Assembly (NCBI RefSeq): GCF_001613125.1
Contig: NZ_BDBT01000006.1
Location: 124,001-188,000, forward strand
Direction: 5' to 3'
Source: Nocardia shimofusensis NBRC 100134
Lineage (GTDB): Bacteria > Actinomycetota > Actinomycetes > Mycobacteriales > Mycobacteriaceae
Length of the DNA: 64,000 bases
In this document: positions 20,200 to 30,726 of the stretch, one piece after another
Layout: each line of letters begins with the position of its first letter
Position numbering within the stretch: position 1 is the first letter of the stretch
The notes under the pieces: generated by a model
The model's database searches: none
What the model was told of the DNA's origin: nothing
What the model saw: the letters and a program-made list of their open reading frames with translations, nothing else
Program-made: the position numbers and the translations under genes

Positions 20200-21243
20200 G
20201 TGGTCGACCCTCGCGTTCGCATGCTCCTGGCTCTCACCGTCGCCCTCGGGGTGGTGTTCGGGACGGGGACGCCCGCCGTCGCGGGCCCGACCGACACCGT
20301 CGATTCCGGCGTCCGTCGCGACGCCGGAACAGCTTCCGCGCACATCTCCCGGGCGACCGTGCTCGACTCCGGCCGCGAGTACGAACTCGACGTGTACTCC
20401 GCGGCGATGGACACCGGCGTCCGGGTGCGTGTCCGCAGCGCCCCCGACCCGCGGCTTCCCGCACCGACGGTGTATCTGCTCAACGGGATCTCCGGCGGCG
20501 AAGACGGCGGCAACTGGTTCGAGAAGACCGATGTGACAACGTTTCTCGCCGATGAGCAGGTCAACCTGGTGATGCCGCTCGGCGGTGAGGCCAGCTATTT
20601 CGCCGACTGGCACGCCGAGGACCCGGCGCTGGGCGTCCAACGGTGGGCGACATTCCTGACCCGAGAACTGCCGCCGCTCGTCGACAGCGCCTTCCACGGC
20701 AACGGAGCCAATGCGATCGCGGGAATCTCGATGGCCGGAACCTCGGTCTTCCAGCTCGCCATGGGCGCACCGGGCCTCTACCGGGCGATCGGCGCCTACA
20801 GCGGCTGCGCCAGAACCAGCGACATGCGCGGACGCGCGATCGTGAACACTGTGGTCCGCATCCGCGGTGGCGACCCGGACAACCTCTGGGGACCGCCACA
20901 GGACCCCCGGTGGGCAGCCAACGACCCCTACTTGCGTGCCGAGGAGTTGCGCGGCACCGCCGTGTATCTGTCCGCCGGTTCCGGCCTGCCGGGCGAACAC
21001 GACACCCTCGACGCGCCCGGAACCGACGGCGACCCACAGAAATTCGCCGACCAACTGGTGATCGGCGGAGCGCTGGAAACCATCGCCGCCGACTGTGCTC
21101 GCCAGTTGTCGGACCGGCTGCGCGCGTTGAACATTCCGGCCACGCTCGAACTGCGTCCCAGCGGCACGCACACCTGGGCCTACTGGGCGGAGGACTTCCG
21201 CCGCTCCTGGCCGCTGATCGCCGCCGCTCTCGGCGCGGACTGA
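20200..21243 (+). CDS. Secreted mycolyltransferase-type esterase (antigen 85-like)
   Basis: A 347-aa exported alpha/beta hydrolase of the esterase D / antigen 85 group. It has a signal peptide (MLLALTVALGVVFGTG ending in AVAG), the YLLNGISGGEDGGNW entry, the nucleophile elbow GISMAGTS and the late catalytic His in GTHTWAYW. In mycolic-acid bacteria these proteins transfer mycolates to trehalose or arabinogalactan. The exact acceptor cannot be read here. GTG 20200 is given; ATG 20221, directly before the signal peptide, is also possible. Confidence 0.85.
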   Translation: MVDPRVRMLLALTVALGVVFGTGTPAVAGPTDTVDSGVRRDAGTASAHISRATVLDSGREYELDVYSAAMDTGVRVRVRSAPDPRLPAPTVYLLNGISGGEDGGNWFEKTDVTTFLADEQVNLVMPLGGEASYFADWHAEDPALGVQRWATFLTRELPPLVDSAFHGNGANAIAGISMAGTSVFQLAMGAPGLYRAIGAYSGCARTSDMRGRAIVNTVVRIRGGDPDNLWGPPQDPRWAANDPYLRAEELRGTAVYLSAGSGLPGEHDTLDAPGTDGDPQKFADQLVIGGALETIAADCARQLSDRLRALNIPATLELRPSGTHTWAYWAEDFRRSWPLIAAALGAD

Positions 21244-21310
21244 CCCCTCGCCCGCCCGCGGGGACAACCCGAGGAGCACGCACAGGGGAAGGAGGCGATG
21301 GCCGCGATGC

Positions 21311-22762
21311 TCACCCCGCGCTCTGCGACGCTCCCACGGAACGCTCCGGCACGATCTTCAGCATCCGCCCGAAGGTGCCCTGCCAGAACGACCCGTCGGA
21401 TCCGATCGTGCCGGTGAGCTGCAACGGTTCGTCGAGCGGCGCGAAACCCACCTGCTCGTGTGCGCGCCGCTGCCCGGTGTCGAAATCGACAGCGCTGTAG
21501 TAGATCGGTCCGACCTGCTGCACACCGCCCTGCGCGGGAATCGGACCATAGGCCAGCGCGTGGATCGATCCGTCGGCGCGGGAGAGCTTCGGCAGAGTGG
21601 CCATCCGGTCGTCGCTTTCCCACACCCGCCCGCAACCGCTCTCGGAGACATCGATGCGCGTCATACCGCCGGTGAAGACGGCGTGCGGCGGATCGCTGGG
21701 TCCGTCGGTAGCGTTCGGGGGATAGCCGAAACCGTAGGTGCTGGGAACGATCAGCGAGTTCCCCCACGCCATCGGCGAATTCTCGGTGCCCTGTCCGGAC
21801 CTGCCGAACGCCGGCATACGGCACACGATCGATCCGTCGGTGGTGCGGTGGACGATCAGCTGGGGCGGCTCGGCGTCGTCGACGATCGCCACCCAGCCGT
21901 CGCCGTCCGGCCCGAAATAGGTCGGGGTGGTGCCCGATCCGGCGGCGAGCTGACCGGGCTTGCGGGTGGTTCCCGCGTCGTAGTCCCGCCGCCACACGAT
22001 CTGCGGGACACCCGTGTCGTCGGCGGCCATCTCGTAGAGCGCGCGGCTGGTCAGCACCGAGGCGCCCCCGGGGCGAATGCTCAGGCCGTTGGTGAGTTTC
22101 TCCCCGTCGGGCAATCGGGTGCGGCCGATCCGGCCGTCCGCGTCGACGGTCCCGATCACGCCGCCGGTCGTGGCGAACCAGATTCGGCCCTGGTAATCCG
22201 GGGCCACGCCGGTGACCGTGTCATCGGCGGAAAGGTGCGCGGCCAGGTCGATGCGTCCGTCCACGAACAGCCTCGTCCCGCCATCGGCATCCCGATGGTG
22301 CGCGACCCGCACGATCGCTCCCGATCCGTCGGCGACCACCACCCGGTCGCGGCTGTCGAGATAGCCGTAGATCCCGCCCAGCAGGCCACCTTTGGTCAGT
22401 TGCAGCGATGCGACGGGTTGCGCCGAGACCGGGTCGAACATCACGACCGTGGGCGCGACCACCGTGAGCGGGTCGCGCCCCACGACGGCGGTGCACAGCG
22501 ACACCGGCCGGCCCTCGGAGGTCAGGAAGGTCGCGCCGCACACGCCGCCGGGGATCGACCACGCCGCCGGCCGGGCGCCGGGCCCCGGACCCGGATGTGG
22601 AGTGGAATCGGTGGAGGCGAGATCACCGTGCATCATCGCGGTCCCCGCCGGTCCCACATCGGGTACGGCGGGCAGGGCAGGCGCGGCCGCAGCCGGTCCC
22701 GGCCCGGCCACCGTGAACAGCGCGGCCGCGAGCGAAGCCAGACGTGTCTTCAGGCGAAGCAT
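21311..22762 (-). CDS. Secreted beta-propeller-like protein, unknown function
   Basis: A 483-aa exported protein. The signal peptide is LASLAAALFTVAGPGPAAAAPA. The mature part consists of repeating beta-rich blocks such as DYQGRIWFATTGGVIG, VVVADGSGAIVRVAHH and DGSFWQGTFGRML, the look of a YncE/SMP-30-like propeller. Paired cysteines (GVCGATF, VSLCTAV, IVCRM, ESGCGRVW) suit an extracytoplasmic fold. ATG 22762 follows GAGGAAG. It is convergent with the mycolyltransferase-like gene. I do not recognise a characterised homologue. Confidence 0.8.
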   Translation of the reverse strand: MLRLKTRLASLAAALFTVAGPGPAAAAPALPAVPDVGPAGTAMMHGDLASTDSTPHPGPGPGARPAAWSIPGGVCGATFLTSEGRPVSLCTAVVGRDPLTVVAPTVVMFDPVSAQPVASLQLTKGGLLGGIYGYLDSRDRVVVADGSGAIVRVAHHRDADGGTRLFVDGRIDLAAHLSADDTVTGVAPDYQGRIWFATTGGVIGTVDADGRIGRTRLPDGEKLTNGLSIRPGGASVLTSRALYEMAADDTGVPQIVWRRDYDAGTTRKPGQLAAGSGTTPTYFGPDGDGWVAIVDDAEPPQLIVHRTTDGSIVCRMPAFGRSGQGTENSPMAWGNSLIVPSTYGFGYPPNATDGPSDPPHAVFTGGMTRIDVSESGCGRVWESDDRMATLPKLSRADGSIHALAYGPIPAQGGVQQVGPIYYSAVDFDTGQRRAHEQVGFAPLDEPLQLTGTIGSDGSFWQGTFGRMLKIVPERSVGASQSAG

Positions 22763-22950
22763 CGGCCACTTCCTCGGCAACTCGACGTCCGGCGAACGGT
22801 CCCCGGCCGGCACCGAGGCAGGCTACCGCGCCGAGGTATCCTGCTGCGCCTCAGGCCTTGTCGTGCTCGATCCGTTGGTCACCGAAACGACGCGACGAAT
22901 TCACTACTGAACGTAGTAGACACGGTGGTGATCCATTAGTCTCTGGTCCC

Positions 22951-23301
22951 ATGGATGTCGTCTACAACTTGATCGTCGTCACCCACTTCCTCGGCCTCGC
23001 GGCGTTGATCGGCGGTTATGCCGCCGGGCAGCCCAAGGTGAACGAGGTGATGGTGTGGGGCGCGCGCCTTCAGATCGTCACCGGCGTGATCCTCGTCGGC
23101 TTGGCCGAGTCGATCGACTCGCTCGGCAAGGACCCCGACATGGCCAAGATCGGCACCAAGTTGGTCATCTCCCTCGTGGTCGCCGCCTTCGCCGAGATCG
23201 GACACGCGGACGCCAAGAAGGGCAAGGACGTTCCCTGGATGACCCACGCCGCGGGCGGCCTCGGCATCGTCAACGTCATGATCGCGGTGCTCTGGACCTG
23301 A
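22951..23301 (+). CDS. Small integral membrane protein, four helices
   Basis: A 116-aa protein made almost entirely of four hydrophobic helices: YNLIVVTHFLGLAALIGGYA, LQIVTGVILVGLAES, LVISLVVAAFAEIGHA and the C-terminal GGLGIVNVMIAVLW. A His in helix 1 (VVTHFLG) and one after helix 3 (IGHADAKKGK) are placed like those of small haem or ion-binding membrane proteins, but that is a guess. An imperfect CTACT-N6-AGTAG repeat lies about 32 bases upstream. Conserved-hypothetical in appearance. Confidence 0.78.
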   Translation: MDVVYNLIVVTHFLGLAALIGGYAAGQPKVNEVMVWGARLQIVTGVILVGLAESIDSLGKDPDMAKIGTKLVISLVVAAFAEIGHADAKKGKDVPWMTHAAGGLGIVNVMIAVLWT

Positions 23302-23318
23302 TCGCCGTAGGCGATCAG
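23298..23318. terminator. Hairpin embedding the stop codons of two convergent genes
   Basis: CTGATCGCC (23298-23306), loop GTA, GGCGATCAG (23310-23318). The left arm contains the TGA of the membrane protein and the right arm contains the stop of the deaminase. It is compact enough to serve both directions, though no T-run follows. Confidence 0.55.
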
Positions 23319-23926
23319 ACGCCGCCGCGGGCGTTGTAGACGGTGAGGCCGCGTTCGAGTGCCATGCGCCCGTAATCGGCGAACATCGACACGGCCTGCT
23401 CGCGTTGCACGCCGACGACGACCTCGATGCCGCGGCGGCGCAACTGTTCGGCCCAGTCCTCGCGCATCGGGCCTTCGTCGAAGCCGGTGAGCTGCTCCAC
23501 CTCGGGGCCTTCCCCGGCGATGACCAGGCGTTTCACGCCCGACCACAGGACCGCCCCGTAGCACTGGGCACACGGTCGCCAGTTCACGACGAGCTCGCGG
23601 TCGGGGGCGCCCGCGGCCCCGAGATCCCAGTCGCCGACGCGGGTCTGAGCGAGCGAGAGCGCGGTGACTTCGGCGTGCGCGGCGGAAAGCCCACTGGACA
23701 GGACGAGATTCACGCCCGCGGCCACGATCTCGCCGGTGGGAGAGTCGACGACGAGCGCGGCGAACGGTCCGCCGGAACCCTCGAGGGGGTTGCGCGCGGC
23801 CAGTCGCAGCGCCAAGTCCATGCGCTCCGCGTCGGTGCGCAGTGGGGTAGGGGAGTGGGCCAGCTCGTCGAACACCCAGTCGGGCAGGGTGGCTCCGAAC
23901 GAGCGCGGCATGTGTGCGAGGTCCAC
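23315..23926 (-). CDS. Nucleoside/nucleobase deaminase (CMP/dCMP deaminase fold)
   Basis: A 203-aa zinc-dependent deaminase. The zinc and proton-shuttle motif is SAAHAEVTAL (HAE) and the second zinc motif is RPCAQCYGAVLWSG (PCxxC). The length and the PFAALVVDSPTGEIVAAGVN strand fit the guanine-deaminase-like group rather than the short cytidine deaminases. GTG 23926 follows AGAAGGGA at 9 bases and is preferred; GTG 23962, 12 codons upstream, is the alternative. It likely acts in purine or pyrimidine salvage. Confidence 0.85.
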   Translation of the reverse strand: MDLAHMPRSFGATLPDWVFDELAHSPTPLRTDAERMDLALRLAARNPLEGSGGPFAALVVDSPTGEIVAAGVNLVLSSGLSAAHAEVTALSLAQTRVGDWDLGAAGAPDRELVVNWRPCAQCYGAVLWSGVKRLVIAGEGPEVEQLTGFDEGPMREDWAEQLRRRGIEVVVGVQREQAVSMFADYGRMALERGLTVYNARGGV

Positions 23927-24143
23927 GGCGAGGTCCCTTCTCGTTGGCGCGAGTTCGTTCACCCGCCCTTCGCAAGGTAGGCGAGGGCGATTGCGGAGTA
24001 GTTACCAGGGTGAGTCACCGCAATGACTCATATTTAGTGCCGATATGGAGATATTGCCATCCAACTATGTATTTCCAGCCCGGTGTGGGCGAGAACCGTC
24101 GCCGCGAACACCGTCCAACCGAGCAAGGAAGGGGAGGGGCCTG

Positions 24144-24953
24144 TCAACCGGCGAGTCGTTCCCGGAGGGCGAGCGCGTCGCGGGGCGCCATCACCTTGGC
24201 GTCGTTGTCGAAATAGGCGTACACGTCGTTGTTCTCGGCCCAGTGCTCGATCTTGCGGGCCCACATGTCCAGCCCTTCCTCGGTGTATCCGCTGACGTAC
24301 AGCTCCTCGTGACCGTGTAGTCGCACGTAGACGAAATCGGCGGTGACCTCTTCGATGAGGGGGTATTCGCCCGCTGTGTCGGCTACCACGAGGCCGATCC
24401 GGTGCTCGCGCAACAGATCGCAGAATTGCGTGGTCTCGAAGCTGGGGTGCCTGATCTCCAGCGCGTGCCGCATCGGACGATCGGCGCCGACGGTGGTGTA
24501 CGGGTGTTCCACGCGGTGGTCGTGATGGGTGGCGATCTCGGCGGCGTGCGCGGTGCTGCGCGGCAGGGCTCGAAAGAAGCCGGCGAGCGCCGCGGGGTCG
24601 TAGCGGAAGGTCGGCGGCAGTTGCCACAGGATGGGGCCGAGCTTCTCCTCGAGGGCCAGGACGCCGGAGGCGAGGAAGTTGGCGAGTGGGCCCTGGCCGT
24701 CGCGCAGGCGTTTCATGTGGGTGATGAAGCGGCTTCCCTTGACGGCGAAGCGGAAATCCGGTGGGGTCTGCTCGGCCCAGCGTCGGTAACTCGACGGTCG
24801 CTGCAGGGAATAGAACGATCCGTTGATCTCGACGCTGTCCAAGCGTTCGGCCAAATAGGCCAATTCGTTCTTGTGCGGTAGGCCTTCGGGATAGAACACG
24901 CCGCGCCAGGGCGGGTACACCCAGCCCGAGGTTCCGATGCGAATCTCACCCAT
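24144..24953 (-). CDS. DUF72 family protein
   Basis: A 269-aa TIM-barrel-like protein of the widespread DUF72 (YecE) family. It has the typical opening IRIGTSGWVYPPWRG, the VEINGSFYSLQRPSSY segment, the LWQLPPTFRYD strand and the later ALEIRHPSF and DFVYVRLHG blocks. Biochemical function is unknown for the family. ATG 24953 is chosen because the conserved domain begins four residues later; upstream sequence in frame is low-complexity and unconserved in appearance. Confidence 0.88.
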   Translation of the reverse strand: MGEIRIGTSGWVYPPWRGVFYPEGLPHKNELAYLAERLDSVEINGSFYSLQRPSSYRRWAEQTPPDFRFAVKGSRFITHMKRLRDGQGPLANFLASGVLALEEKLGPILWQLPPTFRYDPAALAGFFRALPRSTAHAAEIATHHDHRVEHPYTTVGADRPMRHALEIRHPSFETTQFCDLLREHRIGLVVADTAGEYPLIEEVTADFVYVRLHGHEELYVSGYTEEGLDMWARKIEHWAENNDVYAYFDNDAKVMAPRDALALRERLAG

Positions 24954-25186
24954 CCCTCTATGGTGCCCCCGCGGGCGATCGGGCGGTTTCGGGAAACGCT
25001 GTCGCCCTTGGGGACGGGCCGGTGCGGAAGGGTTTCGGCGTGGTCGTAGACTCTCCTCGCTCCTGCCGCCCGGCCCGCGAACGACCTTCATGTGATCGAG
25101 ATGTTTTCGAGGGTTCGCCGAGGTCGCTCTCGGGTACGAAGAGACGGTTGCTGTTCTAATTCAAACAAGTTCGTGGAGGATCAGAA

Positions 25187-25348
25187 ATGCCGAAGGTCGA
25201 TGCCGTGCGGCTGTCGAGTGAGCTGGGCATCGGTTTGCCGCAGGCCATGTTGCGGCTGCGGCGCGAGGCTCATCCCGGTGAGACCGAGCACGATACGTGT
25301 CTGCGTCTCATCGCCGAGGAGTTCCGCCGCCGCAAGCACGGAGCCTGA
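25187..25348 (+). CDS. 53-aa small protein with strong ribosome binding site
   Basis: ATG at 25187 follows GGAGGA (25175-25180) with a 6-base gap, the best Shine-Dalgarno in its neighbourhood. The peptide opens MPKVDAVRLSSELGIGLPQA, continues through a basic, Arg-rich helix (MLRLRREAHPGETEHD) and ends EEFRRRKHGA. It looks like a compact helical, basic protein. Its last 41 bases overlap the end of the opposing gene (25308-25823). No family is recognised. Confidence 0.6.
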   Translation: MPKVDAVRLSSELGIGLPQAMLRLRREAHPGETEHDTCLRLIAEEFRRRKHGA

Positions 25349-25823
25349 CGTGATCGGGTGGGCGGCGATCCTCGTCGGCGCCGCCCATCCGATCGATCGT
25401 TGCCAGGATCGTCGCCCGCTGGGGTAGCCGCAGTCGGCCGGGAGTGGGTTCGCCGACCCAGCGCCATCCGAATCCGCTGTCGGTGACCGGCAGGATCACC
25501 CGGCGTCCGCGCGCCCGCACGGTGATCCCGCATTCGGCGAGGTGTCGCTGCTGTGCCGCGGTGATCGGGCCGACCGGCCGGATCAGGAAAGTCCACACGG
25601 TGTCACGCGGATTGCGGATCACCGGCGCGGATATCTCTTCGGTCGTCGCGGCGGTCGTCAGTGCGTCGAGTACCGGGACAGCCATCTGCGCGGGGATGTC
25701 GATCGCCCCGACGCGTGCCCCGCAGACGAGCGTCGGCCGGTGGCTTTCGAGGTCGACCGGCAGACCGTAGCGGGCTCTGAGCACGTGCGCGATATCGTAT
25801 GGGCTGCAGCAGGATTCGTACAT
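25308..25823 (-). CDS. Conserved-hypothetical-type protein, unknown function
   Basis: A 171-aa cytoplasmic protein. It has regular alpha/beta composition with RVGAIDIPAQMAVPVLDAL, then VWTFLIRPVGPI, and a late VILPVTDSGFGWRWVGEP. The style is that of small Nocardia proteins that I remember only as hypothetical. The C-terminal 20 residues are Arg/Pro-rich and overlap the 53-aa gene on the other strand, so the true end may have drifted. ATG 25823 has no clear Shine-Dalgarno. Confidence 0.65.
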   Translation of the reverse strand: MYESCCSPYDIAHVLRARYGLPVDLESHRPTLVCGARVGAIDIPAQMAVPVLDALTTAATTEEISAPVIRNPRDTVWTFLIRPVGPITAAQQRHLAECGITVRARGRRVILPVTDSGFGWRWVGEPTPGRLRLPQRATILATIDRMGGADEDRRPPDHVRLRACGGGTPRR

Positions 25824-26043
25824 TCGCAGAGATCATCAGAAGCCGGTTGCCGACCGATTGCATTACTGTTGCCTGTGCATTGCGCACACTGGTCCGTGGT
25901 GTTCGTCGGGCCGTGAGCCGTGGGTGCCGCCGGTGTGATTCGCTTCGGGGCGCTGCCCGACGGCGGGGCCGAGATGGGGCATGCTGGCAGGACACGGCCG
26001 GGACGTTTCCCGGACAGACACGTTGGAACGGAAGGGACCCGAG

Positions 26044-26934
26044 GTGGCCGAGACACGGGAGAAGTCGATCGAACCGGTGGTTGTCGCCGCGGTGGACGGT
26101 TCGGAGAGTTCGCGCCAGGCGGCGGTGTGGGCCGCGGCCGAGGCGGCGCTGCACGGCAGCACGCTGCATCTGCTCACCTCGGTGGCGGTGAGCACCGGCT
26201 ACGGTACCGGCCTCACCCTGCCGGTGACCGAGCTGGAGTTGCTGCAGGCCGAAGGTGAGCGCCTGGTCGCCGAGGTGCGCGGGCAGCTCGCGGTATCCGC
26301 CCCGGCCGACCTGAAGATCACCACCGAGGCGACGTTCGACTTCATCATTCCCTCGCTGCTGGCCTACTCGGAGCGGGTCAGGATGATCGTGGTCGGCTCA
26401 CGGGGGCTCGGGGCGTTCCGGCGCGGGCTGCTCGGTTCGGTGAGCACCGCGGTGACCCGGCACGCGCAGTGCCCGGTCACCGTCGTGCACGAGACCGCGG
26501 CGGGCGCCGACCAGTGGGCGGGCAAGCCGATCCTGGTGGGTGTCGACGGCACCGAGAACAGCGTGGACGCGGTCGATTACGCCTTCGAGGAGGCGAGCAG
26601 GCGCGGCGTCGGGCTGATCGCGCTGCATTCCTGGAGCGACACCAACAGCCTGGAGCTCGGCATCGTCGACTGGGAGGCCATCGCCGCCGACGAGGAGGCG
26701 CTGCTGGCGGAACGGCTGGCGGGGTACGCCGAACGTTACCCGGATGTGGAGGTTCGCCGGATCGTGGTGGCGAACCGTCCGGTGCGTTCGATGCTGGACG
26801 CCTCCGCGGACGCGCAGCAGGTGGTGGTGGGCAGTCACGGCCGCGGCGGCTTCACCGGCATGCTGCTCGGCTCGACCAGCAACGCGCTGATCCACACCGT
26901 GGAGTGCCCGATCACGGTGGTCCGCCGGCGCTGA
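26044..26934 (+). CDS. Tandem-domain universal stress protein (second copy)
   Basis: A 296-aa two-domain Usp with ATP signatures GSRGLGAFRRGLLGS and GSHGRGGFTGMLLGS. It shares its whole architecture and many blocks (LGSTSNALIHTVECP, VRRIVVANRPVRS) with the protein at 19258, so the pair arose by duplication. GTG 26044 follows GAAGGGA and matches the N-terminus of the paralogue. An upstream ATG in frame would add 21 unconserved residues. It is convergent with the DUF779 gene; both stops lie in the 14-base palindrome at 26930-26943. Confidence 0.9.
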   Translation: MAETREKSIEPVVVAAVDGSESSRQAAVWAAAEAALHGSTLHLLTSVAVSTGYGTGLTLPVTELELLQAEGERLVAEVRGQLAVSAPADLKITTEATFDFIIPSLLAYSERVRMIVVGSRGLGAFRRGLLGSVSTAVTRHAQCPVTVVHETAAGADQWAGKPILVGVDGTENSVDAVDYAFEEASRRGVGLIALHSWSDTNSLELGIVDWEAIAADEEALLAERLAGYAERYPDVEVRRIVVANRPVRSMLDASADAQQVVVGSHGRGGFTGMLLGSTSNALIHTVECPITVVRRR

Positions 26935-26938
26935 GCGC

Positions 26939-27342
26939 TCAGCCGGCCACGTAACCCGCGCCGGTGGACGGCGGCTGGTCCGCCAGATGTTCGACCTCGT
27001 CGTCGGTGAGCAGCCGCGAGCGCAGGAGGAAGCGCACACCCTCGGGCGCCTCCACCGAGAATCCGCTGCCGCGGCCGGGCACCACGTCGACGGTGAGATG
27101 GGTGTGTTTCCAGTACTCGTACTGGTCGGCGCTCATCCAGAACGGGATGTCGCCGCCCACCTCACCGAGCAGCACGTCGGAGGCGCCGACGCGGAACTCT
27201 CCGCGCGGGTAGCACATCGGCGCGCTGCCGTCGCAGCATCCGCCGGACTGGTGGAACATGAGCGGGCCGTGCTGTGCGGTCAGCCGCGTCAGCAGTTCGG
27301 TCGCGGCCTCGGTCAACGCGACCCGCTCGATGCGTTCGGGCA

Positions 27343-27343
<1 letters not shown>
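26939..27343 (-). CDS. DUF779 protein, partner of aldehyde dehydrogenase
   Basis: A 134-aa small protein with a conserved Cys-rich centre (HQSGGCCDGSAPMC) and the family pattern DIPFWMSADQYEYWKHTHL. DUF779 genes very often follow an acetaldehyde-type dehydrogenase; in M. tuberculosis I recall Rv0458 and Rv0459. Here its ATG overlaps the dehydrogenase stop by one base (TGATG). It probably assists or regulates the enzyme, possibly through the Cys cluster. Confidence 0.9.
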
Positions 27344-28860
<1,517 letters not shown>

Positions 28861-28970
28861 GGCGGGTCACTCCTCGCTGAGTCCGGATGCATCCACGGTG
28901 CGTGACCGTGATGCGGCTCACTATGCCCGGCGAGGGTTGGCGAAACGTTGAACCGAGGGCGGGCGCGTCG

Positions 28971-30410
28971 TCAGGCCCGGCTGGGAGCGGGTTCGCCGGT
29001 GTGCGCAGGGGCGGCCGCTACGGTCGCGCGACGGCTGGGGATTCCCACGGCGACCAGCGCCGCGACCACGGCGACACCGCAGCCGAGCAGCAGACCGGTG
29101 CGGAAGCCGGCCTCGGTCGGGATGGTGTGCCCGGCGAACTGCGTGGTCATCTGCGCGAGTACCACGCCGATCACCGCGGCCGAGGTGGTGGTGCCGATCG
29201 AGCGCATGAGGGTGTTGACGCTGTTGGCCGAGGCGGTCTCCGACAGCGGCACCGAGGACATGATCAAAGCGGGCATCGCGCCGTAGGCCAGGCCGACGCC
29301 CGCGCTGGACACGCATGTCACCACCAGCAGGCCGGGCGCGGAGCCCATGAGGAACATCGAGATGCCGTAGCCGAGCGCGATCACCAGGCTGCCTGCGATG
29401 AGGGTGATCTTCGGGCCGTAGCGCGCCGAGACGCGGGCGCCGATCGGCGAGACGGCCATCATGACCAGACCACCGGGGAACATCCACAGACCCATCGCCG
29501 GCATGGACTGCCCGAGCCCGTATCCGGTCGCGGTGGGCAGCTGCAGCAGTTGCGGCAGGATCAGCGCTTGCGCGTACATGCCGAAGCCGATCACGACCGA
29601 GGCGACATTGGTCAGCAGGACCGGGCGTCGCGCGGCGACCCGCAGGTCGATCAGCGGGTCGTCCAGGCGCAGTTCCCACCACAGCCAGCAGACCAGGGCT
29701 ACGGCGGCGACCGCGAACAGGCTCAGGGTGACGGTGCCGGTCCAGCCCCAGTCGCCGCCCTTGGACACCGCCAGCAGCAGGCACACCAGGGTGATGCCGA
29801 TGCCGAGCGCGCCGAGCGGGTCGAAACCGCCGATGCCCTTCGGCTCCGCGTTCGGCACCAGGAACCACACACCCGCGGCGACGATCGCGACCAGCACAGC
29901 GACGCCGAGGAACATGATCCGCCAGCTGGTGTACTGCACGACCGCGGCCGAGATCGGCAGGCCGAGCGCGCCGCCGATCCCCAGCGAGGCGCTCATCACC
30001 GCGATGGAGCTGCCCAGGCGTTCGGCGGGCAGTGCGTCGCGCATGACGCTGATGCCCAGCGGGATGATGCCCGCGCCGATGCCCTGCAGTCCGCGGCCGA
30101 CGATCATCGGCAGCACCGACGAGGAGGCCGCGCATACCAGGGGGCCGATGAACAGCGGGATCGCACAGATCAGCAGCAAGCGCTTCTTGCCGTAGAGATC
30201 GCCGAGGCGACCGGTGATCGGTGTGGCCACCGCGCCGACCAGCAGGGTCACCGTGATCACCCACGAGGCGTTGGACGCGGAGGTGTTCAGGATGCGTGGC
30301 AGTTCACCGATGAGGGGCACGACCAGGGTCTGCATCAGCGCGGCGACGATCCCGCCCGCGGCGAGCGCGGCGACGACGAATTCGCTGCGCCCGTGGGTTG
30401 CTGGGGGCAC
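28971..30410 (-). CDS. MFS drug-efflux transporter, DHA2 (14-helix) family
   Basis: A 479-aa proton-driven efflux protein of the EmrB/QacA type. Motif A appears as GRLGDLYGKKRLLL after helix 2; helix-5 motif C is recognisable around GIGGALGLPISAAV. About 14 hydrophobic segments are present. GTG 30410 follows GAGGAG; a longer start would add a basic, unconserved leader. It is divergent from the MarR gene at 30727, with a palindrome between them, which suggests direct repression by that regulator. Confidence 0.9.
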   Translation of the reverse strand: MPPATHGRSEFVVAALAAGGIVAALMQTLVVPLIGELPRILNTSASNASWVITVTLLVGAVATPITGRLGDLYGKKRLLLICAIPLFIGPLVCAASSSVLPMIVGRGLQGIGAGIIPLGISVMRDALPAERLGSSIAVMSASLGIGGALGLPISAAVVQYTSWRIMFLGVAVLVAIVAAGVWFLVPNAEPKGIGGFDPLGALGIGITLVCLLLAVSKGGDWGWTGTVTLSLFAVAAVALVCWLWWELRLDDPLIDLRVAARRPVLLTNVASVVIGFGMYAQALILPQLLQLPTATGYGLGQSMPAMGLWMFPGGLVMMAVSPIGARVSARYGPKITLIAGSLVIALGYGISMFLMGSAPGLLVVTCVSSAGVGLAYGAMPALIMSSVPLSETASANSVNTLMRSIGTTTSAAVIGVVLAQMTTQFAGHTIPTEAGFRTGLLLGCGVAVVAALVAVGIPSRRATVAAAPAHTGEPAPSRA

Positions 30411-30726
30411 CGGGATCTCCTCACGACGAGCCGAGCGTGCGCGTAGACGCGACCGATGCAGGATACACACGAATTGCATAGTGCAAAATGGCTGGTGAAT
30501 GGCGTAACCGGGGGCAGCGGGCGTAATCTCGGCCGGCCTGGCGCTCGTGCGTCGTGGCTCGCGCGGGCCCCGGTCGTCTGCCGGTCCGCTCGGCGGGAAC
30601 GCGGCGGAGGTGTGTGGACCGAGAGCGAGATACTCGAACCCCGGTGGCGCGCAGCAGGAAAGCGCGACGCGCGGCGGTGTGGTGCGCGACGATACATCCG
30701 GATACGACACGGCAGGGAAGGTGCAG
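30411..30726. other. 316-base divergent intergenic region
   Basis: Holds the presumed promoters of the MFS pump (minus) and the MarR gene (plus) and the palindrome at 30474-30486. The rest is G+C-rich sequence in which I see no further gene or structure. Confidence 0.6.
30474..30486. promoter_or_regulatory. Candidate MarR operator TTGCA-N3-TGCAA
   Basis: TTGCATAGTGCAA has perfect 5-base arms with a 3-base spacer in a locally A/T-rich patch, 64 bases upstream of the MFS start. MarR-family sites often have the form TTGC...GCAA. Confidence 0.5.

Noticed and set aside
19057..26043. DosR (dormancy) boxes upstream of the two universal stress genes
   Set aside because: No sequence close to the TTSGGGACT...AGTCCC consensus was found in either upstream region.
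26930..26943. GCTGAGCGCTCAGC palindrome over two stop codons as a terminator
   Set aside because: The palindrome has no spacer, so the hairpin would be short, and there is no T-run. It may simply reflect the two facing stop codons.
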